Shown here: piece after piece, positions 17,047 to 24,449 of the stretch | How the letters are laid out: every line of letters starts with the position of its first letter | Numbering within the stretch: the first letter of the stretch is position 1 | Source: DATKSG01 sp035531775 | Lineage (GTDB): Bacteria; Actinomycetota; Acidimicrobiia; Acidimicrobiales; UBA8190 | DNA: 43,944 nucleotides | Assembly (NCBI GenBank): GCA_035531775.1 | Contig: DATKSG010000011.1 | Span: 1-43,944, forward strand | Reading direction: 5' to 3' | Notes under the pieces: model-generated | Seen by the model: the letters and a program-made list of their open reading frames with translations, nothing else | Told to the model about the DNA's origin: nothing | Databases searched by the model: none | Translations under genes and position numbers: made by a program

Positions 17047-18158
17047 CCGAGGGGCCGAGCCGTCCAGCGGTAGCCGCGCCCGGACAGGCCGTCGCCCAGG
17101 CGACCGGCCATGTCGGCGTCCACCACCACCACGAGCACCCCCCGGGGGCCCTCGGCGCTGTGGGCGATCTCCAGGTCGAAGATGTTGACACCGAGGTTGC
17201 CGGCCATGGTGGTGATCTCGGCCAGCACGCCGGGGCGGTCGGGCACCGGCACGCGCAGCTCAGCCAGGCGCTCCGGTCGCACGGCGCGCGCCGGCAGGGC
17301 CCGGCGGGCCTCCGCCGCGCTGGTGAGGGCGCCGAGCAGTGCGGCGCGATCGGCGGTGGCCACCTGGTGGCGCACCGCCACCAGAGCCTCGACCAGGGCG
17401 TCGAGGGTCTCCACGATGGCCGGAGCGTTCTCGGCGCAGACGTCGGGCCAGATGCCGGGGTCGCCGGCGGCCACCCGGGTCATGTCCCGGAAGCCGCCTG
17501 CGGCCAGGCGGAGCAAGGCTCCGTGCACCTCGGCCCGGCGGTCGGCCAGGTTCATGAGGGTGGCGGCGGTGAGGTGCGGGACGTGGGAGACCACGGCCAC
17601 CAGGGCATCGTGCTGCTCGGGCGACAGCGCCACCACGTCGGCCCCCAGGGCTCCCACCACGGCCTGGACCCGGGCATAGGCACCGGCGTCGGTCACGTCG
17701 GTGGGGGTGAGCACCCAGGTGGCTCCCACGAACAGCTCGGGGTCGGCGCCGGCCAGGCCCACCTGCTCGGAGCCGGCCATGGGATGGCCGCCCACGAAGC
17801 GCGGGTGAGCCAGCTCCTCCACCACCGAGCGCTTCACGCCGCCCACGTCGGTCACCGCTACGTCGGCGCGGCGCCCCGAGGTGTCGAACACCGCTGTGGC
17901 CTCGGCCGCCGTGGCCCCCACCGGGGTGGCCAGGAACACGATCTCGGCCTCGGGGTCGTCACCGACGGCGTCGAGGGCGCCGAGCGCCAGCGCCTTGTCG
18001 GCCAGCTCCGAGTCGGTGTCGCGCCCGGTCACGTGCCAGCCGCGGCCGCGCAGCGCCAGGCCGATCGATCCCCCGATCAGCCCCACCCCCACCACCTGAG
18101 CCCGGCGCCCGCTGCCACCGGAGGCGGCCTGCGGCGTGTGTTCACTCGGGGAGGTCAT
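17043..18158 (-). CDS. tyrA: Prephenate dehydrogenase with C-terminal ACT domain
   Basis: TyrA oxidatively decarboxylates prephenate to 4-hydroxyphenylpyruvate in tyrosine synthesis. The Rossmann motif GVGLIGGSIG lies at about residues 24-33. FVGGHPMAGSEQVG and LSPEQHDALVAVVSHVPHL are the prephenate-binding signatures. The C-terminal 70 residues form an ACT domain (VPDRPGVLAEITTMAGNLGV), a likely site of amino-acid feedback. I chose the ATG at 18158, giving 371 residues and a 17-bp overlap with aroH; the frame is open to 18269 but that part only shadows aroH. Coupled to aroA by ATGA. Confidence 0.95.
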   Translation of the reverse strand: MTSPSEHTPQAASGGSGRRAQVVGVGLIGGSIGLALRGRGWHVTGRDTDSELADKALALGALDAVGDDPEAEIVFLATPVGATAAEATAVFDTSGRRADVAVTDVGGVKRSVVEELAHPRFVGGHPMAGSEQVGLAGADPELFVGATWVLTPTDVTDAGAYARVQAVVGALGADVVALSPEQHDALVAVVSHVPHLTAATLMNLADRRAEVHGALLRLAAGGFRDMTRVAAGDPGIWPDVCAENAPAIVETLDALVEALVAVRHQVATADRAALLGALTSAAEARRALPARAVRPERLAELRVPVPDRPGVLAEITTMAGNLGVNIFDLEIAHSAEGPRGVLVVVVDADMAGRLGDGLSGRGYRWTARPLG

Positions 18159-18510
18159 CGCGAAGCCCCCGGGCGCCGTGGAGGTAAACGTGGTGCAATT
18201 CTTGTCGGGTCCGGTCGGTGGATAGATGCGCCAGCACCCGCAGGCACCGGGGGGTGGCACCCACCACATCGATCTCCGAGGCGCACAGCAGCGGCACGTC
18301 GCCCAGGCCCATCTCGCGGGCGGCTAGGGCCGGGAACATCGACACCAGGTCGGCAGTGGCCGTGAGCACGATGCTGATCAGATCGTCGCCGGCCACGGCG
18401 TTGCGCTCGAGCATGGCCGCCAGCAGCTCCTGGACCCGGGCCGTGATCTGGGCCGGTGTGTCGGCCTCCACCGTGGTGGCGCCGCGCAGGGCTCTGACGG
18501 CTCGTTCCAT
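18142..18510 (-). CDS. aroH: Chorismate mutase, AroH class
   Basis: This 122-residue protein matches the monofunctional AroH-type (Bacillus subtilis-like trimeric) chorismate mutase, which converts chorismate to prephenate for TyrA next door. Diagnostic stretches are VRALRGATTVEADTP, the DLISIVLTATADL block, FPALAAREMGLGDVPLLCA and the late LRVLAHLSTD. It starts a new transcription unit: a -10-like TAGCAT overlaps the rluB stop codon 9 nt before its ATG. It overlaps tyrA by 17 bp. With tyrA and aroA it makes a compact aromatic module. Confidence 0.95.
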   Translation of the reverse strand: MERAVRALRGATTVEADTPAQITARVQELLAAMLERNAVAGDDLISIVLTATADLVSMFPALAAREMGLGDVPLLCASEIDVVGATPRCLRVLAHLSTDRTRQELHHVYLHGARGLRDDLPE

Positions 18511-18519
18511 GGCACCCGC

Positions 18520-18525
18520 ATGCTA
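18520..18525 (-). promoter_or_regulatory. -10 element of aroH, overlapping rluB stop
   Basis: TAGCAT on the minus strand fits TANNNT. Its first three bases are the TAG stop of rluB (18525-18523). Nine nt separate it from the aroH ATG, so the message would be leaderless or have a 1-3 nt leader. Confidence 0.55.
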
Positions 18526-19290
18526 CAGACGGCCGCCCCCGGCCCCTTTCGGCCGGCTCCGGCCGGCTCCGGCCGCCGCCAGGGCCCGGACCTCGGCCGG
18601 GGTGAGGAGCCGGAAGTGCCCGGGGCCCAAGGTGGCATCCGACAGTGGCCCGATGCGGGTGCGCACCAGACGGCGCACCGGATGGCCCACCGCCTCGCAC
18701 ATGCGCCGCACCAGGCGGTTGCGCCCTTCGTGGACCACGATGCGCAGCACACCGGGCGACACCACGCCCACCCGGGCCGGGGCACTAGGCCCGTCGTCGA
18801 GCTCCACCCCTTGGCGCAGTGCCCGCAGGGCGGCCGGGTCCGGGGTGCCGCCGTGCAGCTCGGCCAGGTACTCCTTGTCGACGCCGTGGGAGGGATGGGT
18901 GAGGTGCTGGGCCAGCACGCCGTCGTTGGTGAGCAGGAGCAGGCCCTCGGTGTCGGCGTCTAGGCGCCCGACCGGAAAGACCCGGGGCTCGGGCGGCACG
19001 AGCGACAGCACCGTGGGCCGGCCCATGGGGTCATCGGCGGTGGTGATCACACCCCTGGGCTTGTTGAGCAGGTAGTGCACCAACCCGGGCAGCACCGACA
19101 GCGGCGCACCGTCCACTTCCACCACGTCGCGCCCGGGGTCCACGCGGCGCCCGAGCACGGCCCGCTCGCCGTTCACCTTCACCCGCCCGGCGCTGATCAG
19201 CTCCTCACAGGCCCGCCGGCTGCCCAGCCCGGCGCGAGCCAGGACCTTCTGCAGGCGCTCGCCTTCGGCGCCGGCGGGCTCAGACGTCAG
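18523..19290 (-). CDS. rluB: 23S rRNA pseudouridine synthase (RluB/RsuA family)
   Basis: The N-terminal S4 RNA-binding domain reads RLQKVLARAGLGSRRACEEL and runs into SAGRVKVNGE. The catalytic block is GRLDADTEGLLLLTNDG, with the essential Asp, followed by YLAELHG and the GRNRLVRRMCEAVGHPV signature. The enzyme should isomerise a uridine in 23S rRNA helix 89. The start is problematic: the frame is bounded upstream by a stop at 19326-19324 and contains no ATG, GTG or TTG until a GTG at 19182, which would remove most of the S4 domain. I place the start at the CTG at 19290, overlapping the scpB stop by 11 bp; a +1 frameshift from scpB is another possibility. Translated from the CTG it has 255 residues, close to family length. 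Confidence 0.85.
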   Translation of the reverse strand: MTSEPAGAEGERLQKVLARAGLGSRRACEELISAGRVKVNGERAVLGRRVDPGRDVVEVDGAPLSVLPGLVHYLLNKPRGVITTADDPMGRPTVLSLVPPEPRVFPVGRLDADTEGLLLLTNDGVLAQHLTHPSHGVDKEYLAELHGGTPDPAALRALRQGVELDDGPSAPARVGVVSPGVLRIVVHEGRNRLVRRMCEAVGHPVRRLVRTRIGPLSDATLGPGHFRLLTPAEVRALAAAGAGRSRPKGAGGGRL

Positions 19291-19849
19291 GGCTCGGGCG
19301 GAGCCGCGCTTCGAGCTGCTCCATCACCTCGCCGCCGGGCAGCAGGTCTTCCACCGGCGGGAGCTGTTCCAAGGCGGCCAGCCCCAGCTTCTCCAAGAAG
19401 GCCGGCGTGGTGCCGTAGAGCACCGGCTGGCCCGGCCCCGTGGCCTGGCCCACCGGCACGATGTAGCCGCGCTGGTGTAGTAGGCGCACGACGCCGTCCA
19501 CATTCACCCCGCGCAGCGCGGCGATCTGTCCGCGCGACACGGGCTGCTTGTAGGCCACGATGGCCAGGGTCTCCAAGGCGGCCGACGACAAGCGCGACGA
19601 CACGCCCTCCATGGCGAAGCGCTCTACGAAGGGAGCCATGTCGGGATGGGTCTGGAAGCGGTAGCCGCCGGCGATCTGGGTCAGTACGAAGCCGCGGCCT
19701 TCGTCGCGGTAGCCGGCAGCCAGCTCCTCGCAGGCGGCTTGCACCCGCTCGACCGGCAGCTCGAGCAGCTCGGCCAGCAAGGTGGCCGGCACCGGCTCCA
19801 CGGCGGAGAGCAGCACGGCTTCGATGGCCCGGTGGTCCTCGGGCAGCAT
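19280..19849 (-). CDS. scpB: Segregation and condensation protein B
   Basis: ScpB is the winged-helix partner of ScpA in the SMC-ScpAB complex that organises and segregates chromosomes. The 189-residue sequence has the tandem winged-helix pattern: AIEAVLLSAVEPVPATLLAELLE, GYRFQTHPDMAPFVERF, ALETLAIVAYKQPVSRGQIAALRGVNVDGVVRLLHQRGYI and LYGTTPAFLEKLGL. The ATG at 19849 is 5 bp after the scpA stop. It overlaps the S4-containing rluB frame at its end. No smc gene is in the window, as is usual because smc sits elsewhere in these genomes. Confidence 0.95.
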   Translation of the reverse strand: MLPEDHRAIEAVLLSAVEPVPATLLAELLELPVERVQAACEELAAGYRDEGRGFVLTQIAGGYRFQTHPDMAPFVERFAMEGVSSRLSSAALETLAIVAYKQPVSRGQIAALRGVNVDGVVRLLHQRGYIVPVGQATGPGQPVLYGTTPAFLEKLGLAALEQLPPVEDLLPGGEVMEQLEARLRPSPDV

Positions 19850-19854
19850 GGGGC

Positions 19855-20652
19855 TCAGCCCTCGTACTCCTCGACGCCGCCGGCCATGGCCGCCGGGGCC
19901 AAGGCGGTGGAGGACGACGAGGAGGAGCCCATCCAGGTGATGGTCAGGTCTCCGAAGGTGTGGCCCTGGTCCAGTGCCACCCAGCCGCGCTTGCACAGCT
20001 CGAGCAGAGCCAGGAAGCGCACGATCACCTGCATGCGGGTGGTGCAGTGGGAGGTGAGTTGACGGAAGCTGCAGATGCCTTCGCCCGGCAGGCGCTGCTC
20101 CAGCTCGGCCACGGCCTCGGACACGGTGACCGCCTCCACCGTGACGTGGGACAGGTCGAGCTCGGGCATGGGCCTCGGCGTCGAGGCCACCAGGTAGGCG
20201 GCAGCTAGGCGCTCGGGGGTGAGGCCGACCAGCAGGTCGGGAGCGACGTCGCGGAACTGCTCCTCGAGCCCGGCGATGCGCGGCAGGCTCCGAGCCGCCT
20301 GCTCGATGAGCAAGGCGAAGGTGTCGGCTGCCGCGGCGTAGGCCTGTAGCTCGTAGAGGCGGGCCAGCAGCCGGTCGCGCTCGTCGAAGCCGGCCAGCTC
20401 CTCGTCGTCGTCCACGGCGTCGGGGCCCGGCAGCAGCTTGCGGGACTTGAGCTCGACCAGGATGGCCGCCACCAGTAGGAACTCGCTGCACACCTCGAGC
20501 TCCAGCGGGCGACGGGCCGCCACCTCGGAGAGGAAGGCCTCGATGACGTGAGCCAGGGGGATGTCGTAGACGTCCACCTTGTGCTCGGAGACGAGCTGCA
20601 GCAACACGTCGAAGGGGCCTTCGTAGACGGCCGTCTGGACGTGTGCAGCCAC
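19855..20652 (-). CDS. scpA: Segregation and condensation protein A
   Basis: ScpA is the kleisin subunit that bridges the SMC heads. The N-terminal signature YEGPFDVLLQLVSEHKVDVYDIPLAHV is followed by the LEVCSEFLLVAAILVELKSRKLLP block. A C-terminal winged-helix region ends in TFGDLTITWMGSSSSSSTALAPA and similar. I chose the GTG at 20652 because it gives the family N-terminus after a few residues (MAAHVQTAVYEGPF) and lies 6 nt from a -10-like TATGGT; the frame is open to 20691. The product is 265 residues. It heads the scpA-scpB-rluB unit and is divergent from trpS. Confidence 0.95.
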   Translation of the reverse strand: MAAHVQTAVYEGPFDVLLQLVSEHKVDVYDIPLAHVIEAFLSEVAARRPLELEVCSEFLLVAAILVELKSRKLLPGPDAVDDDEELAGFDERDRLLARLYELQAYAAAADTFALLIEQAARSLPRIAGLEEQFRDVAPDLLVGLTPERLAAAYLVASTPRPMPELDLSHVTVEAVTVSEAVAELEQRLPGEGICSFRQLTSHCTTRMQVIVRFLALLELCKRGWVALDQGHTFGDLTITWMGSSSSSSTALAPAAMAGGVEEYEG

Positions 20653-20658
20653 CCTCCG

Positions 20659-20664
20659 ACCATA
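20659..20664 (-). promoter_or_regulatory. -10 element of scpA
   Basis: TATGGT on the minus strand lies 6 nt before the GTG at 20652, the spacing expected of a leaderless transcript. Confidence 0.5.
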
Positions 20665-20722
20665 TCGGCTGGGGCCCGGCGCGCCGTGCATGGCCGGTGA
20701 ACTGGACCGACGCCCGGAGCCG

Positions 20723-20728
20723 TAGCAT
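20723..20728 (+). promoter_or_regulatory. -10 element of trpS
   Basis: TAGCAT on the plus strand lies 8 nt before the trpS ATG at 20737, so the mRNA probably begins at or within a base or two of the start codon. Confidence 0.5.
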
Positions 20729-20736
20729 GGCGCCCC

Positions 20737-21726
20737 ATGGCCAGGGTCGTGTCAGGGGTGAAGTCCACCGGTGAGCTGCATCTCGGGAACTACCTGGGGG
20801 CCTTTCGCAACTGGGTGGCCGACCAGGACGAGCACGACGCCTTCTATTTCGTGGCCGACCTCCACGCCATGACGGTGGAGTACGACCCCGAGCAGCTGCG
20901 CCGCACCACGCGCCAGCTGGTGATGCACCTGCTGGCGGTGGGGCTCGACCCCGGTCGCTGCACCTTGTTCGTCCAGAGCCACGTCCCCGAGCATCCCCGC
21001 TTGGCCTGGTTGGTGGAGTGCACGGCCACCTTCGGCGAGCTGCGGCGCATGACCCAGTTCAAGGACAAGGAGAACGAGACGGTGAGGGCCGGGTTCTTCA
21101 CCTACCCCGCCCTCATGGCGGCCGACGTCCTTCTCTACGGGGCCGAGCGGGTACCGGTGGGCGATGACCAGCGCCAGCACCTGGAGCTCACCCGGGACGT
21201 GGCGATGCGCTTCAACCGCCGCTTCGGCGAGGTCTTCGTGGTTCCCGAGGCGGCGGTGCCCAAGGTGGGGGCCCGGGTCATGGACCTCCAGGTGCCTACT
21301 CGCAAGATGTCCAAGACCGAGGACTCCCCCCTCGGGACCATCGGGATGCTCGACCCCCCCGAGGCCATCGACCGCAAGGTGCGCCGGGCCGTGACCGACA
21401 CCGAGACCGAGGTCCGCTACGACCCCGCCTCGAAGCCTGGCGTGTCCAACCTCCTCGAGCTGCTCGGCGCCGCCACCGGGGGCGACCCGGTGGCGCTGGC
21501 CGGTGGCTTCTCCGACTACGGCTCGCTCAAGGCGGCGGTGGCCGAGGCCGTGATCGAGATGTTGGAGCCGTTTCGCCGGCGCTATGACGAGCTACGCGCC
21601 GACAGCGGCCAGGTGGAGGAGGTGCTGGCCGCCGGGGCGGCCAAGGCCCGGGCGGTGGCCGGGCCCACCCTCGACCGGGCCATGCAGGCCGCCGGCCTCA
21701 TGGCCCCGGCCGGCGGGTTCAGCTGA
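20737..21726 (+). CDS. trpS: Tryptophanyl-tRNA synthetase
   Basis: TrpS charges tRNA-Trp. The class I HIGH-type motif is GELHLGNYLGA at residues 12-22, and the KMSKS loop is RKMSKTEDS near residues 189-197. The specificity-linked segments FYFVADLHAMT and PVGDDQRQHLELTRDVA are present. At 329 residues it is typical of bacterial TrpS. It is a single plus-strand gene between the divergent scpA and the convergent M50 peptidase, which its 3' end overlaps by 8 bp. I see no trp leader or attenuator upstream; only an 84-bp gap and a -10 element precede it. Confidence 0.97.
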   Translation: MARVVSGVKSTGELHLGNYLGAFRNWVADQDEHDAFYFVADLHAMTVEYDPEQLRRTTRQLVMHLLAVGLDPGRCTLFVQSHVPEHPRLAWLVECTATFGELRRMTQFKDKENETVRAGFFTYPALMAADVLLYGAERVPVGDDQRQHLELTRDVAMRFNRRFGEVFVVPEAAVPKVGARVMDLQVPTRKMSKTEDSPLGTIGMLDPPEAIDRKVRRAVTDTETEVRYDPASKPGVSNLLELLGAATGGDPVALAGGFSDYGSLKAAVAEAVIEMLEPFRRRYDELRADSGQVEEVLAAGAAKARAVAGPTLDRAMQAAGLMAPAGGFS

Positions 21727-22534
21727 TGATGCGGAACCACTCGTTGAGTGCGGGCTGGAAGACGCGGTCGAGGGCCTGGGGATAGAGCAGCACCACGATG
21801 AGCGGGAGGAACAGCGTGAAGGGGCGGATGCGGAAGTAGGCCGGCAGGACACTGGCCGGCAGGATCCGCTCGATCACCGATGAGCCGTCGAGGGGCGGCA
21901 GCGGGATCAGGTTGAACACGGCCAGGATGACGTTGATGTAGCCGGCCACGAAGATGAGTTGCGTCCATGTCGGGCCGGCCAGCTGGCCGCCGATGATGAT
22001 CTTGTCCGACCCCGGGACCACCAGGCGGTAGGCCAGGCCGAAGATCACGGCCAGGACGATGTTGACCGCCGGCCCAACGAGGGCCACCACCACGTGCTGG
22101 TTGCGCGGGTGGCGCAGGCGGCTCACGTTGACCGGCACGGGCTTGGCCCAGCCGAAGACCCCCACCCCGCTCAGCGCCAGCATGGCCGGCAGGATGATGG
22201 TGCCGAACGGGTCGATGTGAGAGATGGGGTTCAAGGTGAGGCGCCCGGCCCGCTTGGCCGTGTCGTCGCCGAAAGCCAGGGCGGCCACGCCGTGGGACAC
22301 CTCGTGCACGATGACCGAGGGGATGAGGGCGCAGAAGACGAGGATGGTGAAGGTGCTCAGGTGGTGGGTGCGCACGAGCACGGCCACCAGGGCCAAACCG
22401 GCGATGACCCAGGCAGTGGTGCGGGGACTCGTCCGAGGGCGCCCGGGCACCGGAGCGGGGCCTTGACCGGGCCCGCCGGGGGGCGGCCAGTTGCCAGGGG
22501 GGGGCCCGCCGGGGGGCGGCCAGTTGGCGCTCAC
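21719..22534 (-). CDS. Site-2 protease-like M50 family metallopeptidase
   Basis: This intramembrane zinc metalloprotease is 271 residues long. The HExxH motif is HEVSH at 77-81 in a hydrophobic helix, and the third ligand lies in the NLIPLPPLDG motif near residue 216. AGRLTLNPISHIDPFGTIILPA is typical of the rhomboid-sized bacterial M50B group. Several TM helices are evident. The N-terminal 35 residues are Pro/Gly-rich with two NWPPPGGP repeats, probably a disordered cytoplasmic tail. The GTG at 22534 follows a duplicated start region (see repeat). The substrate is unknown; anti-sigma factors are typical substrates of larger members. Confidence 0.93.
   Translation of the reverse strand: MSANWPPPGGPPPGNWPPPGGPGQGPAPVPGRPRTSPRTTAWVIAGLALVAVLVRTHHLSTFTILVFCALIPSVIVHEVSHGVAALAFGDDTAKRAGRLTLNPISHIDPFGTIILPAMLALSGVGVFGWAKPVPVNVSRLRHPRNQHVVVALVGPAVNIVLAVIFGLAYRLVVPGSDKIIIGGQLAGPTWTQLIFVAGYINVILAVFNLIPLPPLDGSSVIERILPASVLPAYFRIRPFTLFLPLIVVLLYPQALDRVFQPALNEWFRIIS
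22469..22526. repeat. Direct 25-bp repeat encoding NWPPPGGP
   Basis: Two identical 25-bp copies, at 22469-22493 and 22502-22526, are spaced 33 bp apart, an exact multiple of three. They encode the repeated Pro/Gly tail of the M50 peptidase, so copy number could change without a frameshift. Confidence 0.85.
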
Positions 22535-22548
22535 CGGGCGCTCACCGG
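22527..22548. repeat. Tandem 11-bp duplication at the M50 start codon
   Basis: Two perfect 11-bp copies (22527-22537 and 22538-22548) each contain GTGAGCGC on the minus strand. The downstream one supplies the M50 start GTG. The upstream one is out of frame and opens a four-codon ORF whose TGA overlaps that start. Confidence 0.8.
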
Positions 22549-22577
22549 GCGGGCAGCGGAAAGAATCGGATGCCGGC

Positions 22578-22913
22578 TCAGTGCTTCGAGGCGCAGTCGA
22601 TGCAGAACCGGGTGGCCGGCATGGCTTCGAGGCGCACCGGGTCGATGGGCCGCCCGCATTCTTCGCAGGTGCCGTAGGCGCCCTCGCCCAGCTTGCGCAG
22701 AGCCTGCTCGACCTCGTCGAGCGACTCCTGCAGGTTGGCCGCCAGGGCCTCGACTTCGCCGCGCTCGGCGGTCACTTGGCTCGAATCGGCGAAATTCGAG
22801 TCGTAGTCCGACGCGCCGCCGCCCACGCCTAGCTCCTCGAGCTGGGCCTGTAGGTTTTGGCGCTCCTGCTCCAGCAGGGCGCGGTACTCGACGGTCGAGG
22901 CGTCGTTGGGCAC
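22578..22913 (-). CDS. DksA/TraR-type zinc finger protein
   Basis: This 111-residue protein has an N-terminal coiled coil (YRALLEQERQNLQAQLEELG) and a C-terminal four-cysteine zinc finger with C83, C86, C104 and C107 (CEECGRPI...RFCIDC). The fold resembles DksA and the actinobacterial RNA-polymerase secondary-channel proteins of the CarD-independent DksA/TraR group. The acidic tip residues of E. coli DksA are not clearly conserved here, so a DksA-like effect on transcription is inference. The GTG at 22913 follows a -10-like TAGTCT by 6 nt, so it starts its own leaderless unit although it sits behind xerD. Confidence 0.88.
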   Translation of the reverse strand: MPNDASTVEYRALLEQERQNLQAQLEELGVGGGASDYDSNFADSSQVTAERGEVEALAANLQESLDEVEQALRKLGEGAYGTCEECGRPIDPVRLEAMPATRFCIDCASKH

Positions 22914-22919
22914 CTCGTG

Positions 22920-22925
22920 AGACTA
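22920..22925 (-). promoter_or_regulatory. -10 element of the DksA-like gene, overlapping xerD stop
   Basis: TAGTCT on the minus strand fits TANNNT. Its TAG is the xerD stop codon (22925-22923). Six nt separate it from the GTG at 22913. Confidence 0.55.
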
Positions 22926-23870
22926 GTGCCCCCTCGCCGCGCCGGCGCGCGGATGGGCCTGCTCGTAGGCGGCACGCAGGTGTTGAGTGGTGACCTTGGT
23001 ATAGGCCTGGGTGGTGGCGATGGAGACGTGGCCGAGTAACTCCTGGACCACCCGGATGTCGGCCCCGTGGCTGAGCATGTGGGTGGCACAGCTGTGGCGC
23101 AGGACATGGGGATGGACCTGGTCCTCGAGGCCGACGGCCCGGGCGCGTTTCTTGAGCACCCCCCACATGCCCTGACGGGTGAGCCGCCCACCGCGGCTGT
23201 TCAGGAAAACGGCCTCGGCGTCGCCGCGCCGGGCCCAGCGCCGCGGGGCGAAGGACTGCCGTCCGGCCGGAGACAACCACCGGTCCAAGGCGGCCGCCGC
23301 GTGGCGGCCCACCGGGACCAGGCGCTCTTTGTTTCCTTTGCCGAGAACGCGCACCAGCCCGGTATCGGATCCCAGGTCGGCCAGCGACAGCCCGGCCGCC
23401 TCCGACACACGCATCCCGGTGCCGTAAAGCAGCTCCAGTAGGGCCCGGTCGCGGCGCGAGGAGGGGTCGTCACCGGGGGCCGACTCGAGCAAGGCGATCA
23501 CCGACGGCTCGTCGAGGGCCTTGGGCAGCCTCCGGGCTAGCGACAGCGCAGCCACGTCGGAGGTGGGGTCGACCACGGCCAGGCCCTCCTCCACCCGGAA
23601 GCGGTACAGGCCGCGCACCGCAGCCAGGGACCGAGCCACCGAGGCGGGGCCGAGGCCCTCGGCCCGGCGCCGGGCCAGGTGCTCCTCCACGGCCGCCGCA
23701 TCGGCGTCCTCCACGCTGCGACCGGTCTCGGCCAGGAAGCGTTCGAAGGTGGCCAGGTCGCGCCGGTAGGCCGACAGCGTGTTGCGGGCCCGGCCCTGCT
23801 CTACCGCCAACCAGGTCAGGTACTCCTCCGCACTGGGACTGAGCGCATCCCGGGCCACGGTGCAAGCCAC
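22923..23870 (-). CDS. xerD: Tyrosine recombinase XerC/XerD
   Basis: This site-specific recombinase resolves chromosome dimers at dif with a partner Xer protein. The catalytic set is complete: R154 (GTGMRVSE), K178 (LGKGNKER), H255 and R258 (HPHVLRHSCATHML), H281 (LLGHVSIATTQAYT) and nucleophile Y290. The N-terminal SAM-like core-binding domain (SPSAEEYLTWLAVEQGRARNTLSAYRRDL) is intact, and its 315 residues are of normal length. The GTG at 23870 starts 6 bp after the nudix stop. The pyrG-nudix-xerD order matches M. tuberculosis Rv1699-Rv1701, which supports a housekeeping role rather than a prophage integrase. Confidence 0.95.
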   Translation of the reverse strand: MACTVARDALSPSAEEYLTWLAVEQGRARNTLSAYRRDLATFERFLAETGRSVEDADAAAVEEHLARRRAEGLGPASVARSLAAVRGLYRFRVEEGLAVVDPTSDVAALSLARRLPKALDEPSVIALLESAPGDDPSSRRDRALLELLYGTGMRVSEAAGLSLADLGSDTGLVRVLGKGNKERLVPVGRHAAAALDRWLSPAGRQSFAPRRWARRGDAEAVFLNSRGGRLTRQGMWGVLKKRARAVGLEDQVHPHVLRHSCATHMLSHGADIRVVQELLGHVSIATTQAYTKVTTQHLRAAYEQAHPRAGAARGH

Positions 23871-23876
23871 CGCGCC

Positions 23877-24443
23877 TCAGCCTGTCCGGGCCCGGACCAT
23901 GAGCAGGCCCAACACGGTCTGGGCGTCGGTTAGGGCGCCCGAGGCCATGAGGTCGTCGAGCTCCGACACAGCGACTTCCACCACCTCGATGTGCTCCTCT
24001 TCGGGACCGTGTCGGTCCACGGCGGTGGGTGACAGCCCGGTGGCCAGGTACAGCACCGTCTCCTCGTCGCAGAAGCCCGGTGTGTTGTGCACCACGGCCA
24101 GCTGCTCCAGATGGGCGGCGGACAGCCCCATCTCCTCGGCCAGCTCCCGCCGGGCGGTGACGGCGGGTTCTTCACCTTCGACGTCGCGGGTGCCGGCCGG
24201 GATCTCGAGCAGCCAGCGATCCACCGCCGGGCGGTACTGGCGCACCAGCAGCACCGTGCCGTGGTCGCTCAAGGGCACCACGGCCACCGCGCCGGGGTGG
24301 CGGACCACCTGGCGCCGGAAGACGGTGCCGTCGGGTGCCTCGTAGGTCCCTTGCACCAAAGTGATGCGCCATCCCTCGAGCTGCAGCTCGTCGCCCAGAT
24401 GCGAGAAGCCCTTGTTGCTCTCAGGGCGCCCCGCGGCCGTCAA
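23877..24443 (-). CDS. NUDIX hydrolase, ADP-ribose pyrophosphatase-like
   Basis: This 188-residue protein has a near-consensus Nudix box (AGTRDVEGEEPAVTARRELA followed by EEMGL) and an ADP-ribose pyrophosphatase-type context (VVRHPGAVAVVPL, VLLVRQYRPAVDRWLLEIPAG, HNTPGFCDEETVLYLA). It should hydrolyse ADP-ribose or a related nucleoside diphosphate derivative to AMP and sugar phosphate. The best start is TTG at 24443, 6 bp after the pyrG stop; no ATG or GTG lies near the expected N-terminus. It corresponds in position to Rv1700, next to pyrG and xerD. Confidence 0.9.
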   Translation of the reverse strand: MTAAGRPESNKGFSHLGDELQLEGWRITLVQGTYEAPDGTVFRRQVVRHPGAVAVVPLSDHGTVLLVRQYRPAVDRWLLEIPAGTRDVEGEEPAVTARRELAEEMGLSAAHLEQLAVVHNTPGFCDEETVLYLATGLSPTAVDRHGPEEEHIEVVEVAVSELDDLMASGALTDAQTVLGLLMVRARTG

Positions 24444-24449
24444 GGTCGC

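Noticed and set aside
22923..23870. XerD-like recombinase as a phage or island integrase
   Set aside because: It lies in conserved pyrG-nudix-xerD order with no attachment repeats, and the only excisionase-like gene is 7 kb away in a different operon.
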